Shown here piece after piece: positions 35,125 to 46,621 of a stretch of 64,000 nucleotides of DNA. The position numbers and the translations under genes were made by a program. Positions within the stretch are counted from its first letter, which is position 1. Each line of letters opens with the position of its first letter. Under the pieces are notes generated by a model. The model did no database searches. It was not told the DNA's origin and saw only the letters and a program-made list of their open reading frames with translations. The DNA comes from Thiobacillus sp. Its GTDB lineage: Bacteria > Pseudomonadota > Gammaproteobacteria > Burkholderiales > Thiobacillaceae. Location of the stretch: NCBI RefSeq assembly GCF_030696885.1, contig NZ_JAUYRI010000007.1:83827-147826 (forward strand). Reading direction: 5' to 3'.

Positions 35125-38100
35125 GTTTGATTTTCCATGTGAATCAGCCGGCCGTCGGCCAATAGCAGCGCGGCATGGACCGGCTTGCCGGCGTGGAGTT
35201 CGGCCAGCAGCGAGCGGTAGTCGGCCAGCTGCGCGCGATGGCGCTCGACCAGCTGCGCGTCGCTGACGCCGCGGCTGTCGTCGCCGGTCTTGTAGTCGAT
35301 CAGCCAGATCGCATCATCGAATTCCACCACGCGGTCGAGCCGCTGCAGCCGGCCGCTGCGGTCCAGCAATGCCCATTCGCTGTGGGCGCAGCGGTACTGC
35401 GCAGGGTCGAAAAAGCGCGCCAGATGCGGCTGCGCCAGCAGCGCGCGGGCGGCCGCTTCGGTGCGGTCGAGTTGCGCCTCCAGCCCCAGGCGGGCGGCCA
35501 GCGCCGGCAGGTCGCGCGGCGCCCCGGGCGGCGCATGGTGTTCCAGGCAGGCATGGAAGAGCTCACCCATCGATGCCGCCGGATTGACTGCGAGCGGTGC
35601 GATGCGTTGCCCCACCGCCGGCGCATCAATGCGAGCCGACGGCGGGGCGGAGATGGCGGCTTCGGCCGCCGCGATCGGCAGATCGGCCGGCAGCGCCCGG
35701 CCTTTCCAGGCCGCGTCTACGCGCGCCAGCCAGGCGTTTTTGTGGGCGTCGCCGCTGACGATCAGCGCCTGTCGGGGACGGGTCAGCGCCACATACAGCA
35801 GGTTGTCGGATTCGCGTTGCGCGAGATCGGCTTCTTCTTTGAACCAGTCTTCCCGCGCGACGCCCCGGTCGTCCTGCCGACTGAACAGCGAAAAATGCAG
35901 CGGCCTTGGCGCCTCGGGCGGCCACGGTGCCAGCACCGCGTAGCTTTCCCCTTTCGGGTGGTCGCTGCCGCCCAGCAGCCAGACGATCGGCGCTTCCAGC
36001 CCCTTGGCACCGTGAATGGTCAGCAGCCGCACCGCGTTTTCGCCGTCGGCCGCCAGCCCCTCGCCGGGCGCGGCGTCACTGTCGTCGACCAGCGACGCCA
36101 GCTCACGCACGAAACCGGCCAGCGTCGGATAGCGTCCACCGTCCTGCGTCAGTGCCAGCTGCAAAAAGGCGCGCAGGTTGGCGGCCACCTGCGGCCGCAT
36201 CGCCTCGGACACCGCGGCGGCATAGCGCGCCTCGACATCACCCTCGAAATAGATGCGGTCGAGCAGGTCGTGCACCGGCAGCGTACCGACGTGGGCGCGC
36301 CAGCGGGTCAGCAGTCGCGCCGCGCGTGTGAGTGTCGCGGGACAATCGGGCGCGGCGGCGAGCGCGAGCAGCTGTTCCCAGCCGCGCAGCGCGTCGCCAG
36401 GCGCAAACACTTGCAGCAGCTCGTCGTCGCTACAGCCGAAGATCGGGCACTTCAGCACGTGTGCCAGCTTCAGCTCGGCGTGCGGCAGCAGCAGGGTTTC
36501 GATCAGCGCAATTACATCCTGCGCTTCCAGCGCGTGCAGCAGGCCGCCGCGGCGCGAGGTGATGAAGGGGATGCGCGCCTTCTCCAGCTCGCGTTCGTAC
36601 AGATGCAGGTGGGTGCGCTTCTTCACCAGCGCCATGACGTCGCCGGGGCGCGCCGCGCGCAGGGCGCCCGTCTTGTCCGCCACGCCCCAGCGCCCCAGCA
36701 CCTCGTCGCGCAGCACGCGGGCAAATTGCCGCGCCTCTTCGTGCACGGCGCGGTCGTCAGCCTCCGGTTGTGGCGTGGTGAGCGGGTTGCGCAGTCGACT
36801 CCACACGTCGGCCTCGGCTCTATCGGCCTGCACCGGCAGGCAGCGGAGTGCGCCAGCGCGACTTTTGTTTGCCGGCGCGTGCGTGTGCTCGGCAAAGCCT
36901 TCGATGCCGGCGAATACCGGGTTGAGCGCCTGCACCACCGCCGGCGCCAGCCGCCGCGTCATGTCGGTGCTGAAGCGCGGCGCGTCGAAATGCGCCGCCA
37001 GGAATGCCGCCGCCGCGTCGAACACGCGCGCTTCGCCGCGGCGGAAACGATAAATCGCCTGCTTGGGATCGCCCACCATGAATACTGTCATGTCGCTGTC
37101 GGCACCGTGTGCTTCGGCGAGCCAGGTCGACAGCGCCTGCCACTGCAGCGGGTTGGTGTCCTGGAATTCGTCGAGTAACAAATGTTTGTAGCGCGCATCC
37201 AGCTTCAGCGCCAGTGCCGGCGCGTGTTCCTCGCTGGCGAGCAGGCGGCAGGCCAGCCACTCGGCGTCGGCGAAGTCGATCACCCCCTGCTGCGCCTTGG
37301 CGTCCTGATACGCCGCCAGTAGCGCGTGGCCGAGCAGTAGGCCATGGCGGTTGAGCGCCCAGATGCGCTGGTCGGTCTGGATCGCGGCGATTTTTTCGAG
37401 CGCGGTTTCCAGCGTGTCGAGGTCACGCAGATAGGCGTCGAGCCCGGCGCCGAGCGCTTTTTCCAGTTCCTTCGTCGCCTGTTTCTTGCGCCGCTGGCCC
37501 GCGGTCATCAGGTGCTTCATCAGCGCGGCGTGCGCGGCGTCGGGCGGCAGACTCAGACTGCGCTGGATTTCCGGCGCACGCGCCTGTTCGCTCTTGCCGC
37601 CTTTTTCCAGCGCAAAGCCCACCCGCTTCACCCGCGCCACCATCAATTCGTCGGCCCAGAAGCCCGCTACCGGATCGCTGTCCAGATCGGGGAGCAGGCC
37701 GGGCCGCAACGCTTCCAGCGCATGGGTCACCGGGTCGGCGGCCTGTTCCGTGTAGGCCCACCATTCCGCGCGTGCATCGAGAAAATGCCGCAGCAGCGCG
37801 CGCAGGTTGTGCTCGCCGATGTCGCCCAGCAGGGCGAGCAGGGCGCCACCTTCCGGAGATTCTGGCGAAGAGGCCCACTTCGCCAGCAAGCGGTCGCGCA
37901 CCTCGTCCTGCAGCTGCCGGGTGCGCTCCAGCAATGGCGCTCCCCAGGGTAGTCCGGCCTCCAGCGGCGCGCGTTTCAAGAGATCGAGAAACCAGCCGTG
38001 AAACGTCGTCACCGTCGGTCCCGGCTGCGCGATCAATACCGTTTCCAGCAGGCCGCGCGCGCGCGGCAACAGCGCGTCGATGTCGTTCTCCGCCACGTCG

Positions 38101-38360
38101 CGATCGCGCAGGAATGTCCGCACCGTCGCGTCGTCTTCCAGCGCCAGCACGCGCAGCCACTCGTGCAGGCGGTCGGTCATTTCCTGCGCCGCCTTGCGCG
38201 TGAACGTGATCGCCAGCAATTCCGAGGGCGCGGCGCCTGCCAGCAGCAAGCGCAGCATGCGCGACACCAGGAGCCAGGTCTTGCCGCTGCCGGCGCAGGC
38301 TTCCACTACGCACGAGGCGTGCGGATTGAGTGCGACTGCGTTGTCGAGCGGTTCACGCAT
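35121..38360 (-). CDS. addA: AddA-type UvrD-family helicase-nuclease
   Basis: A 1079-residue helicase with a C-terminal nuclease domain, the partner of the AddB-type gene just upstream. Walker A EACAGSGKTWLL (about residues 20-31), motif II LLLDEFQDTNPLQW, VGDPKQAIYRFRRGE and motif VI VALTRPRQALIVSG define the UvrD/RecB helicase. The C-terminal WLIDYKTGDDSRG provides the RecB-type nuclease Asp and Lys. ATG 38360 is chosen since the helicase begins there; it overlaps addB by eight bases. The pair should resect double-strand breaks for RecA. The name AddA follows the AddB-like neighbour and not an alignment. Confidence 0.9.
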   Translation of the reverse strand: MREPLDNAVALNPHASCVVEACAGSGKTWLLVSRMLRLLLAGAAPSELLAITFTRKAAQEMTDRLHEWLRVLALEDDATVRTFLRDRDVAENDIDALLPRARGLLETVLIAQPGPTVTTFHGWFLDLLKRAPLEAGLPWGAPLLERTRQLQDEVRDRLLAKWASSPESPEGGALLALLGDIGEHNLRALLRHFLDARAEWWAYTEQAADPVTHALEALRPGLLPDLDSDPVAGFWADELMVARVKRVGFALEKGGKSEQARAPEIQRSLSLPPDAAHAALMKHLMTAGQRRKKQATKELEKALGAGLDAYLRDLDTLETALEKIAAIQTDQRIWALNRHGLLLGHALLAAYQDAKAQQGVIDFADAEWLACRLLASEEHAPALALKLDARYKHLLLDEFQDTNPLQWQALSTWLAEAHGADSDMTVFMVGDPKQAIYRFRRGEARVFDAAAAFLAAHFDAPRFSTDMTRRLAPAVVQALNPVFAGIEGFAEHTHAPANKSRAGALRCLPVQADRAEADVWSRLRNPLTTPQPEADDRAVHEEARQFARVLRDEVLGRWGVADKTGALRAARPGDVMALVKKRTHLHLYERELEKARIPFITSRRGGLLHALEAQDVIALIETLLLPHAELKLAHVLKCPIFGCSDDELLQVFAPGDALRGWEQLLALAAAPDCPATLTRAARLLTRWRAHVGTLPVHDLLDRIYFEGDVEARYAAAVSEAMRPQVAANLRAFLQLALTQDGGRYPTLAGFVRELASLVDDSDAAPGEGLAADGENAVRLLTIHGAKGLEAPIVWLLGGSDHPKGESYAVLAPWPPEAPRPLHFSLFSRQDDRGVAREDWFKEEADLAQRESDNLLYVALTRPRQALIVSGDAHKNAWLARVDAAWKGRALPADLPIAAAEAAISAPPSARIDAPAVGQRIAPLAVNPAASMGELFHACLEHHAPPGAPRDLPALAARLGLEAQLDRTEAAARALLAQPHLARFFDPAQYRCAHSEWALLDRSGRLQRLDRVVEFDDAIWLIDYKTGDDSRGVSDAQLVERHRAQLADYRSLLAELHAGKPVHAALLLADGRLIHMENQT

Positions 38361-40956
38361 CCCACATCCCCTTGCGGCACAGTCCGCGCGCTTCGCAATA
38401 TTTGCAGACACTGTCGACGCCATGGGCCGGCAACGCGGCGTGCCGGGCGATCGCTTCGAGCAGCTCGGGCAGGCGCAGGCTGATCGCGGCGACGTCGGTT
38501 TCGCCGTCGAGTTCGAGCGCGGCGACGGGGGCTTCGTTGATCGGCAGGTAGGCGGCGGCGGCCTCGCACAGCCAGGCATAGAAGGGCAGCTGCACGGCTT
38601 CGTCGGGCGCCTTGAGTTTCTTCTTTAGGCCCTGCGCGGCGCTGGTCTTGTAGTCGATCACGTAGCGAGCGTCGGCTTTTGCATCGACTCGGTCGACGCG
38701 GCCGTGCAGGGTGATCTCGCCCAGGCCTTCAACGCTGTATGGCACGGCGAAATCGGTTTCGCCGGACTTATAGCGCCAGCCGGCAGATGCGTGCGCCAGC
38801 CAGGCGTCGATGTAGGCGGGCTGGATGCTGTCCCACCGGCTTGCCCAGGCGGCGGCGGTGTACGCGGGCAGGGTAGCGAACTCGGCGGTGGAGCAGGCAT
38901 TCAGCTGCGTCAGCGCAGCGTCGCGTTCGAGCGGCGGATCGCTGTCGTGAAAGGCCTTGAGGATGCGGTGCAGCGCGTTGCCGTAGTCGCTCTTGTCGAG
39001 CGCTTCGTCGGCCTCGTCGAGTTCACGCAGGCCGAGCACGCTGCGTGCGAAGAAGCGGTAGGGGCAGTCGAGCAGGGTCTGGTAGGCGGTGGGCGAATAG
39101 TGCCGCGGCAGCTGCGCGGGCGTGACCGTTGGCGCGGGCTGCACGCAGGCAGCAGGCAGCGGGCTCGCCTGCGTGGGCGGCGCGCCGGGGGCCTGCGTCG
39201 GCAGATCGCTGCCCCACGCGGCCCGGTGCAACGCCTGCAGCCGCAGCACCAGCGGCGAGGCGGGGTTGGGCTCGTCGTCGTTCCACGCCTGCCAGCTGAT
39301 GAGCGCGGGCCCCTGGACCAGCAGCTGCATCAGGTCGGCGGTCGCTGCCGCGGCGTCGTCGACGGCCGTCGGCAGGCCCAGTTGCCCGCGCGTGGCCTGC
39401 GAAAACAGGCCCGGCGCGGGGCGCGCGGGCAGGTGACGGGCGTCGGCGCCGATCACCGCGACGGCGTCGAACAGGCGCCCGCGCGCGGCGGGCAGCGAGG
39501 TCAGCACGAGGGGGCTGGCGACGCTGGCGTCGATGAAGCTCGCCGATTCCAGCGCCAAGTTGAGCCAGCGCCTCCATTCGTTGAAGCCGTATTTTTCGGT
39601 GTCGTCGGCCAGGTCGCGGCGTAGGTCTTCGAGTGTTTCGAGTACGCGGGCGCCGGCGGCGTCGGCCTTGAGCGGGGTTCCAGCATCCAGCCTGGCGAGG
39701 CTGTCGGCGAGGCGGGTGAGCCAAATGACGAGCGGGGCGCGGCGTTGCACGAACGCCTGGTGCGCGTCGAACAGCGCGGCCAGCCAGTCCGGCAACGTGC
39801 CGAATTCGCGCTGTGCCAGTCGCCGGATATCGGCCATGCCCTGCGACACGCCGTGGCGGCGCAGCGCCAGCTCGAATGTCAGCACCTGATCCTGGCGCGC
39901 GGTGGGCGCGCCCAGCACGAAGGGCGACTTCAGCAGGTCGAGCAATTCGACATGGGGAAAGTCGCTCGCGACGCATTCCAGCCAGCGGTCGATCACCGCG
40001 GCGGCAGCGGTGGTCGACAGCGTCCAGCCGGTTTCGTCGGCCACCAGCACGTCCATGCGCTCGAGCAGCGCGCGCACCCGCCGCGCGGTTTCGCGGTCGA
40101 GTGCGATCAGGGCGAGGTCGCGCTTGCCTGCATTGAGCTGCGCGGCCACCCAGCTGGCGACGGCGCGCGCTTCGGCTTCCAGATGCGGCGCGGGGGCAAG
40201 CATCAGGCGATCCCGCAGCGGCGAGACGGGGAGGCGCTGCACCAGCGCGAGGGCGCGGTCGCGCAGCGGCGGATCGGTTTGCATCCAGGCCTGGTGCAGC
40301 GTGTGGGCCAGCGGGGCCTCGGCGTCCGCTTCGAACAGGATGAGCGGGGCGTGTTCGGCGCAGCGCGCGAGGAACTGCCGCTCGACGGCGGTGAGCGTGC
40401 CCAGCGCGTAGCCATAGATCGGTTGCGGCGCTGCCGCGATCTGTTCGGCCAGCGCATCGAGCGCGCGCGCGTAGCGCGCCTGCGGATCGTGGCCGTCGCG
40501 GTTGAGCGTTTGCCACACCGCCTCGATCAGTGCGGTTTCGCGGTCGAGCGTGTCGGCGTGTAGCGCGCGGATCTGCGAGCCGATATCGCCGCCCAGGCGC
40601 GCGGCCGACAGTTCGTCGGCCAGCGCCAGCAGTTCGCCGGCGAGCGTCCAGCGGTCGACGCTGCCGAGCCAGTCGGTTTGACGCAGCACGCCATGCAGCT
40701 GTGCCAGCCGCCGCGCCTGCGGCTCGGCATGGCCGGCGGCCACACTGTCGGCCCAGCTTTTCAGCGGCGTGATCCGCGGCGGAATCAAAACGGCGCGACC
40801 GGCTGCCTGCGCCAGCGCGCGGGCGAAGTCCTGCCCGGCGCGCAGGTTGGGGACAAGCACGGTCAGCCCGGACAGGTCGGGCAGGCGGTCGGCGTGGTGA
40901 TCGAGCAGGTGGTGGGCGACAGCATGCGGCAGCGCGCCGTCGCCGAAAGTGTTCAA
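38353..40956 (-). CDS. addB: AddB-type nuclease with probable iron-sulfur cluster
   Basis: About 867 residues. The N-terminal two thirds is a degenerate helicase-like scaffold starting LTVLVPNLRAGQDFARAL. The C-terminal part is a PD-(D/E)XK nuclease with VIDYKTSAAQG. Four cysteines, one in DCPYRFFARSV and three in CKYCEARGLC, match the iron-sulfur staple of AddB. The start is uncertain: TTG 40956 falls five bases after the ferredoxin stop, while ATG 41004 would overlap that gene. Together with the next gene it should form an AddAB-like break-repair complex. Confidence 0.86.
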   Translation of the reverse strand: MNTFGDGALPHAVAHHLLDHHADRLPDLSGLTVLVPNLRAGQDFARALAQAAGRAVLIPPRITPLKSWADSVAAGHAEPQARRLAQLHGVLRQTDWLGSVDRWTLAGELLALADELSAARLGGDIGSQIRALHADTLDRETALIEAVWQTLNRDGHDPQARYARALDALAEQIAAAPQPIYGYALGTLTAVERQFLARCAEHAPLILFEADAEAPLAHTLHQAWMQTDPPLRDRALALVQRLPVSPLRDRLMLAPAPHLEAEARAVASWVAAQLNAGKRDLALIALDRETARRVRALLERMDVLVADETGWTLSTTAAAAVIDRWLECVASDFPHVELLDLLKSPFVLGAPTARQDQVLTFELALRRHGVSQGMADIRRLAQREFGTLPDWLAALFDAHQAFVQRRAPLVIWLTRLADSLARLDAGTPLKADAAGARVLETLEDLRRDLADDTEKYGFNEWRRWLNLALESASFIDASVASPLVLTSLPAARGRLFDAVAVIGADARHLPARPAPGLFSQATRGQLGLPTAVDDAAAATADLMQLLVQGPALISWQAWNDDEPNPASPLVLRLQALHRAAWGSDLPTQAPGAPPTQASPLPAACVQPAPTVTPAQLPRHYSPTAYQTLLDCPYRFFARSVLGLRELDEADEALDKSDYGNALHRILKAFHDSDPPLERDAALTQLNACSTAEFATLPAYTAAAWASRWDSIQPAYIDAWLAHASAGWRYKSGETDFAVPYSVEGLGEITLHGRVDRVDAKADARYVIDYKTSAAQGLKKKLKAPDEAVQLPFYAWLCEAAAAYLPINEAPVAALELDGETDVAAISLRLPELLEAIARHAALPAHGVDSVCKYCEARGLCRKGMWDA

Positions 40957-40961
40957 GCGGC

Positions 40962-41285
40962 TCAGCGCTCCAGGTACTGGCGTTTGTCCTTGGTCTGGGC
41001 CCATTCGTCGGCGTCAGGCAGCGGGTCCTTGCTTTCGAGGATGACCTTCCATTCCTTGGCAAGCTCAGCGTTCAGCGCGATGTAGGCACGCTGGTCGTCC
41101 GGCACGTCGTCTTCGGCGAAAATGGCTTCCACCGGGCATTCGGCCACGCAGAGGGTGCAGTCGATGCACTCCTCGGGGTCGATGACGAGGAAGTTGGGGC
41201 CTTCGTGAAAGCAGTCGACCGGACAGACGTCGACACAGTCGGTATATTTGCACTTGATGCAGGCGTCGGCTACAACATAAGTCAT
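40962..41285 (-). CDS. fdxA: Seven-iron ferredoxin FdxA
   Basis: A 107-residue ferredoxin with one 3Fe-4S and one 4Fe-4S cluster. Cysteines at 9, 12, 17, 21 and 25, and at 40, 43, 46 and 50 follow the pattern of Azotobacter-type FdxA, including [12 protein letters not shown]. The C-terminal helix with [10 protein letters not shown] is also typical. It is divergent from trxA and is the first gene of a minus-strand group containing the helicase-nuclease genes. Confidence 0.95.
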   Translation of the reverse strand: MTYVVADACIKCKYTDCVDVCPVDCFHEGPNFLVIDPEECIDCTLCVAECPVEAIFAEDDVPDDQRAYIALNAELAKEWKVILESKDPLPDADEWAQTKDKRQYLER

Positions 41286-41446
41286 TCGGATTTACCCAGA
41301 TGGATGGAAAAAGCCCCGGTTGCTTGCGGGCGGCAATTTTGATGTAGCATATCGGCACAAAACCGAATTTTCCAGCTTTACCGTCAGCGTCAAACGCACC
41401 CAGGCCAGTTCCGGCTATCCCCTTCCCTGATTAGGAGCTTCACCAA

Positions 41447-41773
41447 ATGAGCGAGCATGTTCATTACATATCCGACGATTCCTTCGAGCAGGAAGTCCTG
41501 CAGGCCGGTGTACCGGTGCTGGTGGACTACTGGGCGGACTGGTGCGGCCCTTGCAAGATGATCTCGCCGATCCTCGACGAAGTCGCCAAGGAATACGCCG
41601 GCAAGCTCAAAGTGTGCAAACTCAATATCGATGAAAACCAGGCCACGCCGCCCAAGTTCGGCATCCGCGGCATCCCCACCCTGATGATCTTCAAGAACGG
41701 CAACGTCGAAGCCACCAAGGTCGGTGCGCTGTCCAAGTCGCAGCTCACCGCTTTTGTTGATAGCAACATCTGA
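41447..41773 (+). CDS. trxA: Thioredoxin
   Basis: A 108-residue thioredoxin. The active site is WCGPC at residues 32-36, and the cis-Pro loop [11 protein letters not shown] is intact. TTAGGAG sits ten bases before the ATG. It reduces disulfides in the cytoplasm. rho follows after 113 bases, a common betaproteobacterial order. Confidence 0.98.
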   Translation: MSEHVHYISDDSFEQEVLQAGVPVLVDYWADWCGPCKMISPILDEVAKEYAGKLKVCKLNIDENQATPPKFGIRGIPTLMIFKNGNVEATKVGALSKSQLTAFVDSNI

Positions 41774-41886
41774 ATATGCATTCCCCGGACGAAGTGCCCC
41801 GCGAGCCGTCTGAGCCCGCAGCATCGTCCGGCCCCACCCCTCCCCCAAGTCCGGCTCCTTCAAGCGAGCCCATTCAGGCCTCCCCC

Positions 41887-43146
<1,260 letters not shown>

Positions 43147-43230
43147 TAGCCGGCCGGACGCACGCAGGCGCTGCCTGCGGATTCACATAGCGCGTCCCAG
43201 ACAACCCCCTGATTGAATGAACGGCCCGGG

Positions 43231-44628
43231 CTAGCCCTGCGCCGGCCGCGGATTGTGCCAGCGCCCGCCGGCCAGCAGCAGGTCGGCCTCCTGCGGCCCC
43301 CAGGTGCCGGGCTCATAGGCATAGGCCGGGTCGCGGTGCGACAGCACCCGCTCCACCACATTCCACGCCGCCTCCACCGCGTCCTGCCGCGCGAACAGCA
43401 TTGCCTCGCCGTCCAGTGCGTCGCCGAGCAGGCGCTCGTAGGCGCTCATCTCGTCCGGGTGGTCGTTGCAGACATACAGTTCCACCGGCCGCCCCACCAT
43501 GCGGTCGCCGGCGTTCTTGGTGCGTGCGCCGAGCGCGATCGACACCGTGGGGGACAGCCGCATGCGCAGGTAATTGGGCGCGAGCGGTCCGGATTCGGAG
43601 AGGGCGAACACGCGTTGCGGCGGCAGCTGGAATTCGGCGCGGATCTCGGTGGTGGTGACCGGCAGCTTTTTGCCGGTGCGCACAATGAAGGGCACGCCCG
43701 CCCAGCGCCAGGTATCGACAAAGAAACGCACCGCGGTGAAAGTTTCGGTGTCCGATCCGTGCGCGACGCCTTCCTCGTTGCGGTAGCCCTCGTACTGCCC
43801 GCGCACGATGTCGCCGGGTTCGAGCGGGCGGATGGCCTTGAGCAGCTTGGCCTGTTCGTCGCGGATCGCCTCGGCGCTGGTGCCCAGCGGCGGCTCCATG
43901 GCCAGCAGCGCCAGAATCTGAAGCAGGTGGTTCTGCATTACGTCGCGGATCGCGCCGACGGAATCATAGAAGCGCCCGCGCCCCTCGACGCCGAAGTTTT
44001 CCGCCATCGTGATCTGGATCTGGCGGATATGGTTGCGGTTCCAGATCGGCTCGAGGAAGGAATTGGCGAAGCGGAAATAGAGGATGTTCTGCACCGCCTC
44101 TTTGCCGAGATAGTGGTCGATGCGGAAGATGCCCGATTCCGGCAGCGCCTCGTGCAGCGTGGCGTTCAGCGAGCGTGCTGACTCGAAGTCGCGCCCGAAG
44201 GGTTTTTCGACCACCACGCGCGCATTGTCCGTACAGCCCGCACCGGCCAGCCCGCGCACCACCACGGGAAACATCGACGGCGGAATCGCGAAGTAATGCA
44301 GCGGCCGTTGCCGGTGTTCGAGGGCGCGCCGCAGCGCATCATAGGTGGCGGGGTCTTCATAATCGCCGTTGATATAGGTCAGCAGGCTGCCGAGGTTGCG
44401 AAACACCGATTCGTCCATGCCGGCGCTGCCAAATTCGGTGATACCGGCGTGGGCGTGGGCACGCAGCCGTTCCAGATCCCAGCCCGGGGAATGCGCGACG
44501 CACAGGATGGGGGGCAGGGTGCGGCCGTGTCGCAGCATGTCGTACAGCGCAGGAAAGATCTTGCGTCGGGCCAGGTCTCCGGTGGCGCCAAACAGAACCA
44601 GTGCATCGGAGGAAAGCTTGTCGGCCAT
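43231..44628 (-). CDS. zwf: Glucose-6-phosphate 1-dehydrogenase
   Basis: A 465-residue enzyme that oxidises glucose-6-phosphate with NADP, opening the oxidative pentose phosphate pathway. N-terminal [18 protein letters not shown] binds the nucleotide, and the active-site signature [15 protein letters not shown] contains the catalytic His region. ATG 44628 is chosen over a longer frame. It is convergent with rho and divergent from rpmE. A 7-base hairpin without a T-run lies at 43163-43179 between it and rho. Confidence 0.97.
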   Translation of the reverse strand: MADKLSSDALVLFGATGDLARRKIFPALYDMLRHGRTLPPILCVAHSPGWDLERLRAHAHAGITEFGSAGMDESVFRNLGSLLTYINGDYEDPATYDALRRALEHRQRPLHYFAIPPSMFPVVVRGLAGAGCTDNARVVVEKPFGRDFESARSLNATLHEALPESGIFRIDHYLGKEAVQNILYFRFANSFLEPIWNRNHIRQIQITMAENFGVEGRGRFYDSVGAIRDVMQNHLLQILALLAMEPPLGTSAEAIRDEQAKLLKAIRPLEPGDIVRGQYEGYRNEEGVAHGSDTETFTAVRFFVDTWRWAGVPFIVRTGKKLPVTTTEIRAEFQLPPQRVFALSESGPLAPNYLRMRLSPTVSIALGARTKNAGDRMVGRPVELYVCNDHPDEMSAYERLLGDALDGEAMLFARQDAVEAAWNVVERVLSHRDPAYAYEPGTWGPQEADLLLAGGRWHNPRPAQG

Positions 44629-44801
44629 GGTACAACCCGGAAGAAGGAGGTGCGCCAATCATAAACGACTCCCCCGAAGCTTTCGCAGCGGCGCGCGGCC
44701 CCTGCCCGTAGAATGGGCCGGGTGACATCCGGCTTGATTCCGCCCGCCAGATCCCCTATACTCCCGCGTTCTCCGAATTCAACCCATTTTAAGGAATTGC
44801 C

Positions 44802-45020
44802 ATGAAAGCCGGCATTCACCCCAATTACAACGAAGTGACCGTAACCTGCTCCTGCGGCAGTACGTTCGTAACCCGCTCCACGCTGGGCAAACCCGCCCTG
44901 CACGTGGAAGTCTGCTCGTCCTGCCATCCGTTCTACACCGGCAAGCAGAAGATCGTCGACACCGCGGGTCGCGTCGAGAAATTCCGCCAGCGCTACGGCA
45001 TGAAGTCCACCGCGGCTTGA
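44802..45020 (+). CDS. rpmE: 50S ribosomal protein L31
   Basis: A 72-residue zinc-binding L31. Zinc ligands Cys16, Cys18, Cys38 and Cys41 are all present (CSC and CSSC), so this is the zinc form of L31 expressed when zinc is ample. [14 protein letters not shown] is the family start. A strong terminator follows 20 bases after the stop. Confidence 0.98.
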   Translation: MKAGIHPNYNEVTVTCSCGSTFVTRSTLGKPALHVEVCSSCHPFYTGKQKIVDTAGRVEKFRQRYGMKSTAA

Positions 45021-45040
45021 AGCCTGACGGCGCATGCGTG

Positions 45041-45064
45041 AAAAAGCGGCTTCGGCCGCTTTTT
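45041..45064 (+). terminator. Rho-independent terminator after rpmE
   Basis: AAAAAGCGGC pairs with GCCGCTTTTT around a TTCG tetraloop, with a T-run at the 3' end. The stem is symmetrical and could act in both directions. Confidence 0.95.
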
Positions 45065-45123
45065 GCATTTTTGCGCCGCGCCGACGGTATCATTGTCTGC
45101 ATGCCGATCAGGAGGAACCCGTC

Positions 45124-46575
45124 GTGACAGTCAGGACAGTTCGCCGCATCGCCACCATTGCGCTGGGCGCGCTGGCGCTGACCCATTGCGCGCAGAACCC
45201 TGTCTCCGGGGACAAGGACTTCGTGCTGATGTCCGAGCAGCAGGAAATTCAGCTCGGCGCCCAGGCCCACCAGGACGTGCTGAAGGAATACGCTGCGCTG
45301 GAGAATCCGGCGCTGCAGGCCTATGTGAACAGCGTCGGCCAGCGGCTCGCGCAGCAGAGCCACCGCCCCCAGCTGCAATGGCATTTCACCGTGGTCGACA
45401 GCCCCGACGTCAACGCCTTTGCCCTGCCCGGCGGCTACGTCTACATCACGCGCGGCCTGATGGCCTATCTGAATTCCGAAGCGGAGCTGGCCGGCGTGAT
45501 CGGTCACGAGATCGGCCACGTTACCGCGCGCCACGGTGTGCGCCAGCAAAGCGCTGCGACCGCCGCCAGTCTGGGCGCGGTGCTCGGCTCGATCCTGGTG
45601 CCCGGGATGAACAACCAGGGCGGCGCGACGCTGCTGCAAACGCTGGCGCAGGCCTGGACCGCAGGCTACGGCCGCGAGCACGAACTGGAATCCGACCGCC
45701 TCGGCGCCGAATATCTGGCGAAGACCGGCTACAGTCCACAGGTGATGATCGACGTCATCGGCGTGCTGAAAAACCAGGAGCTGTTCGCCGCCGAGCAGGC
45801 GCGCCGCGACGGTCGCCCGGTGCGCACTTACCATGGCACCTTCGCCACCCACCCCAGCAACGACGCGCGCCTGCAGCAGGTGGTGGGGGAGGCGAATCAG
45901 TACAGCGTCGCCAACCCGCGCGAGGGCCGCAATGAATATCTGCAGAAGATGGCGGGCGTCTACTTTGGCGACAGCCCCGATCAGGGCCTCATCCGCAACA
46001 ACATGCTGCTCCACTCGAAGCTCGGCCTGGCAATCCAGTTTCCGCCCGGCTGGCGGGTGCAGAACCGCCCCGACCGCGTGCTGGCGCTGAGCCCGAAAGG
46101 TGACGCGTTGGTCGAACTGCGACAGGGCCCGAAAAACGACCAGCCGCTGGATACGCTGCAACGAGGCGTCAAGCTCGATGCCGGCGCGCGCTACGACAGC
46201 GGCAGCCTCAGCGGCTATCCGGCCGCCTTTGCGGCCGGCGCGCAGCAGGGCCGGCCGGTGGTGGTGGCGGCGGTGGTGTTCAGCGGCACCCAGTACCTGA
46301 TCGGCGGCATGGCCTGGGACAAGGCGGTCTACGAGCGCGAGCGCAACGCGCTCAGGAGCACGATCAACAGCTTTCGCGCGATCACCGCCGAGGAACGGCA
46401 GACCGCGCGGCCCTATGTGCTGAAACTGATCACGGCGCAGCCTGGCACGACCCTGGCGAGCCTCGCGCGGCAGTCGCCGCTGGGCCCCGACGCCGAAAGC
46501 CAGTTGCGCCTGATGAATGCCCTTTACCCAAGCGGCGAGCCCAAGCCGGGCCAGCGCCTCAAAATTGTTCAGTAA
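45124..46575 (+). CDS. M48-family metalloprotease with C-terminal LysM-like region
   Basis: A 483-residue envelope peptidase resembling BepA-type M48 enzymes. GTG 45124 is chosen because AGGAGG lies just upstream. The N-terminus is hydrophobic with Cys22 in ALTHC, an imperfect lipobox. The zinc site is HEIGH (His128, Glu129, His132) with the third ligand in EHELESDRLGAEYL. The last 60 residues with LASLARQSP and GQRLKIVQ look like a LysM fold. Likely a quality-control protease for outer-membrane proteins. Confidence 0.9.
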   Translation: MTVRTVRRIATIALGALALTHCAQNPVSGDKDFVLMSEQQEIQLGAQAHQDVLKEYAALENPALQAYVNSVGQRLAQQSHRPQLQWHFTVVDSPDVNAFALPGGYVYITRGLMAYLNSEAELAGVIGHEIGHVTARHGVRQQSAATAASLGAVLGSILVPGMNNQGGATLLQTLAQAWTAGYGREHELESDRLGAEYLAKTGYSPQVMIDVIGVLKNQELFAAEQARRDGRPVRTYHGTFATHPSNDARLQQVVGEANQYSVANPREGRNEYLQKMAGVYFGDSPDQGLIRNNMLLHSKLGLAIQFPPGWRVQNRPDRVLALSPKGDALVELRQGPKNDQPLDTLQRGVKLDAGARYDSGSLSGYPAAFAAGAQQGRPVVVAAVVFSGTQYLIGGMAWDKAVYERERNALRSTINSFRAITAEERQTARPYVLKLITAQPGTTLASLARQSPLGPDAESQLRLMNALYPSGEPKPGQRLKIVQ

Positions 46576-46621
46576 GCGCGCGTTCTCCCCTTCTCAGCAC
46601 CCGCAAGGGGTACGCCGGTGG

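Noticed and set aside
41776..41886. N-terminal Pro/Ser-rich extension of Rho from the upstream ATG
   Set aside because: The downstream ATG gives the usual Rho length and family N-terminus; the extension is kept only as an alternative.
43163..43179. Hairpin between rho and zwf as a terminator
   Set aside because: The seven-base stem has no T-run on either strand, so it does not meet the criteria for a factor-independent terminator.
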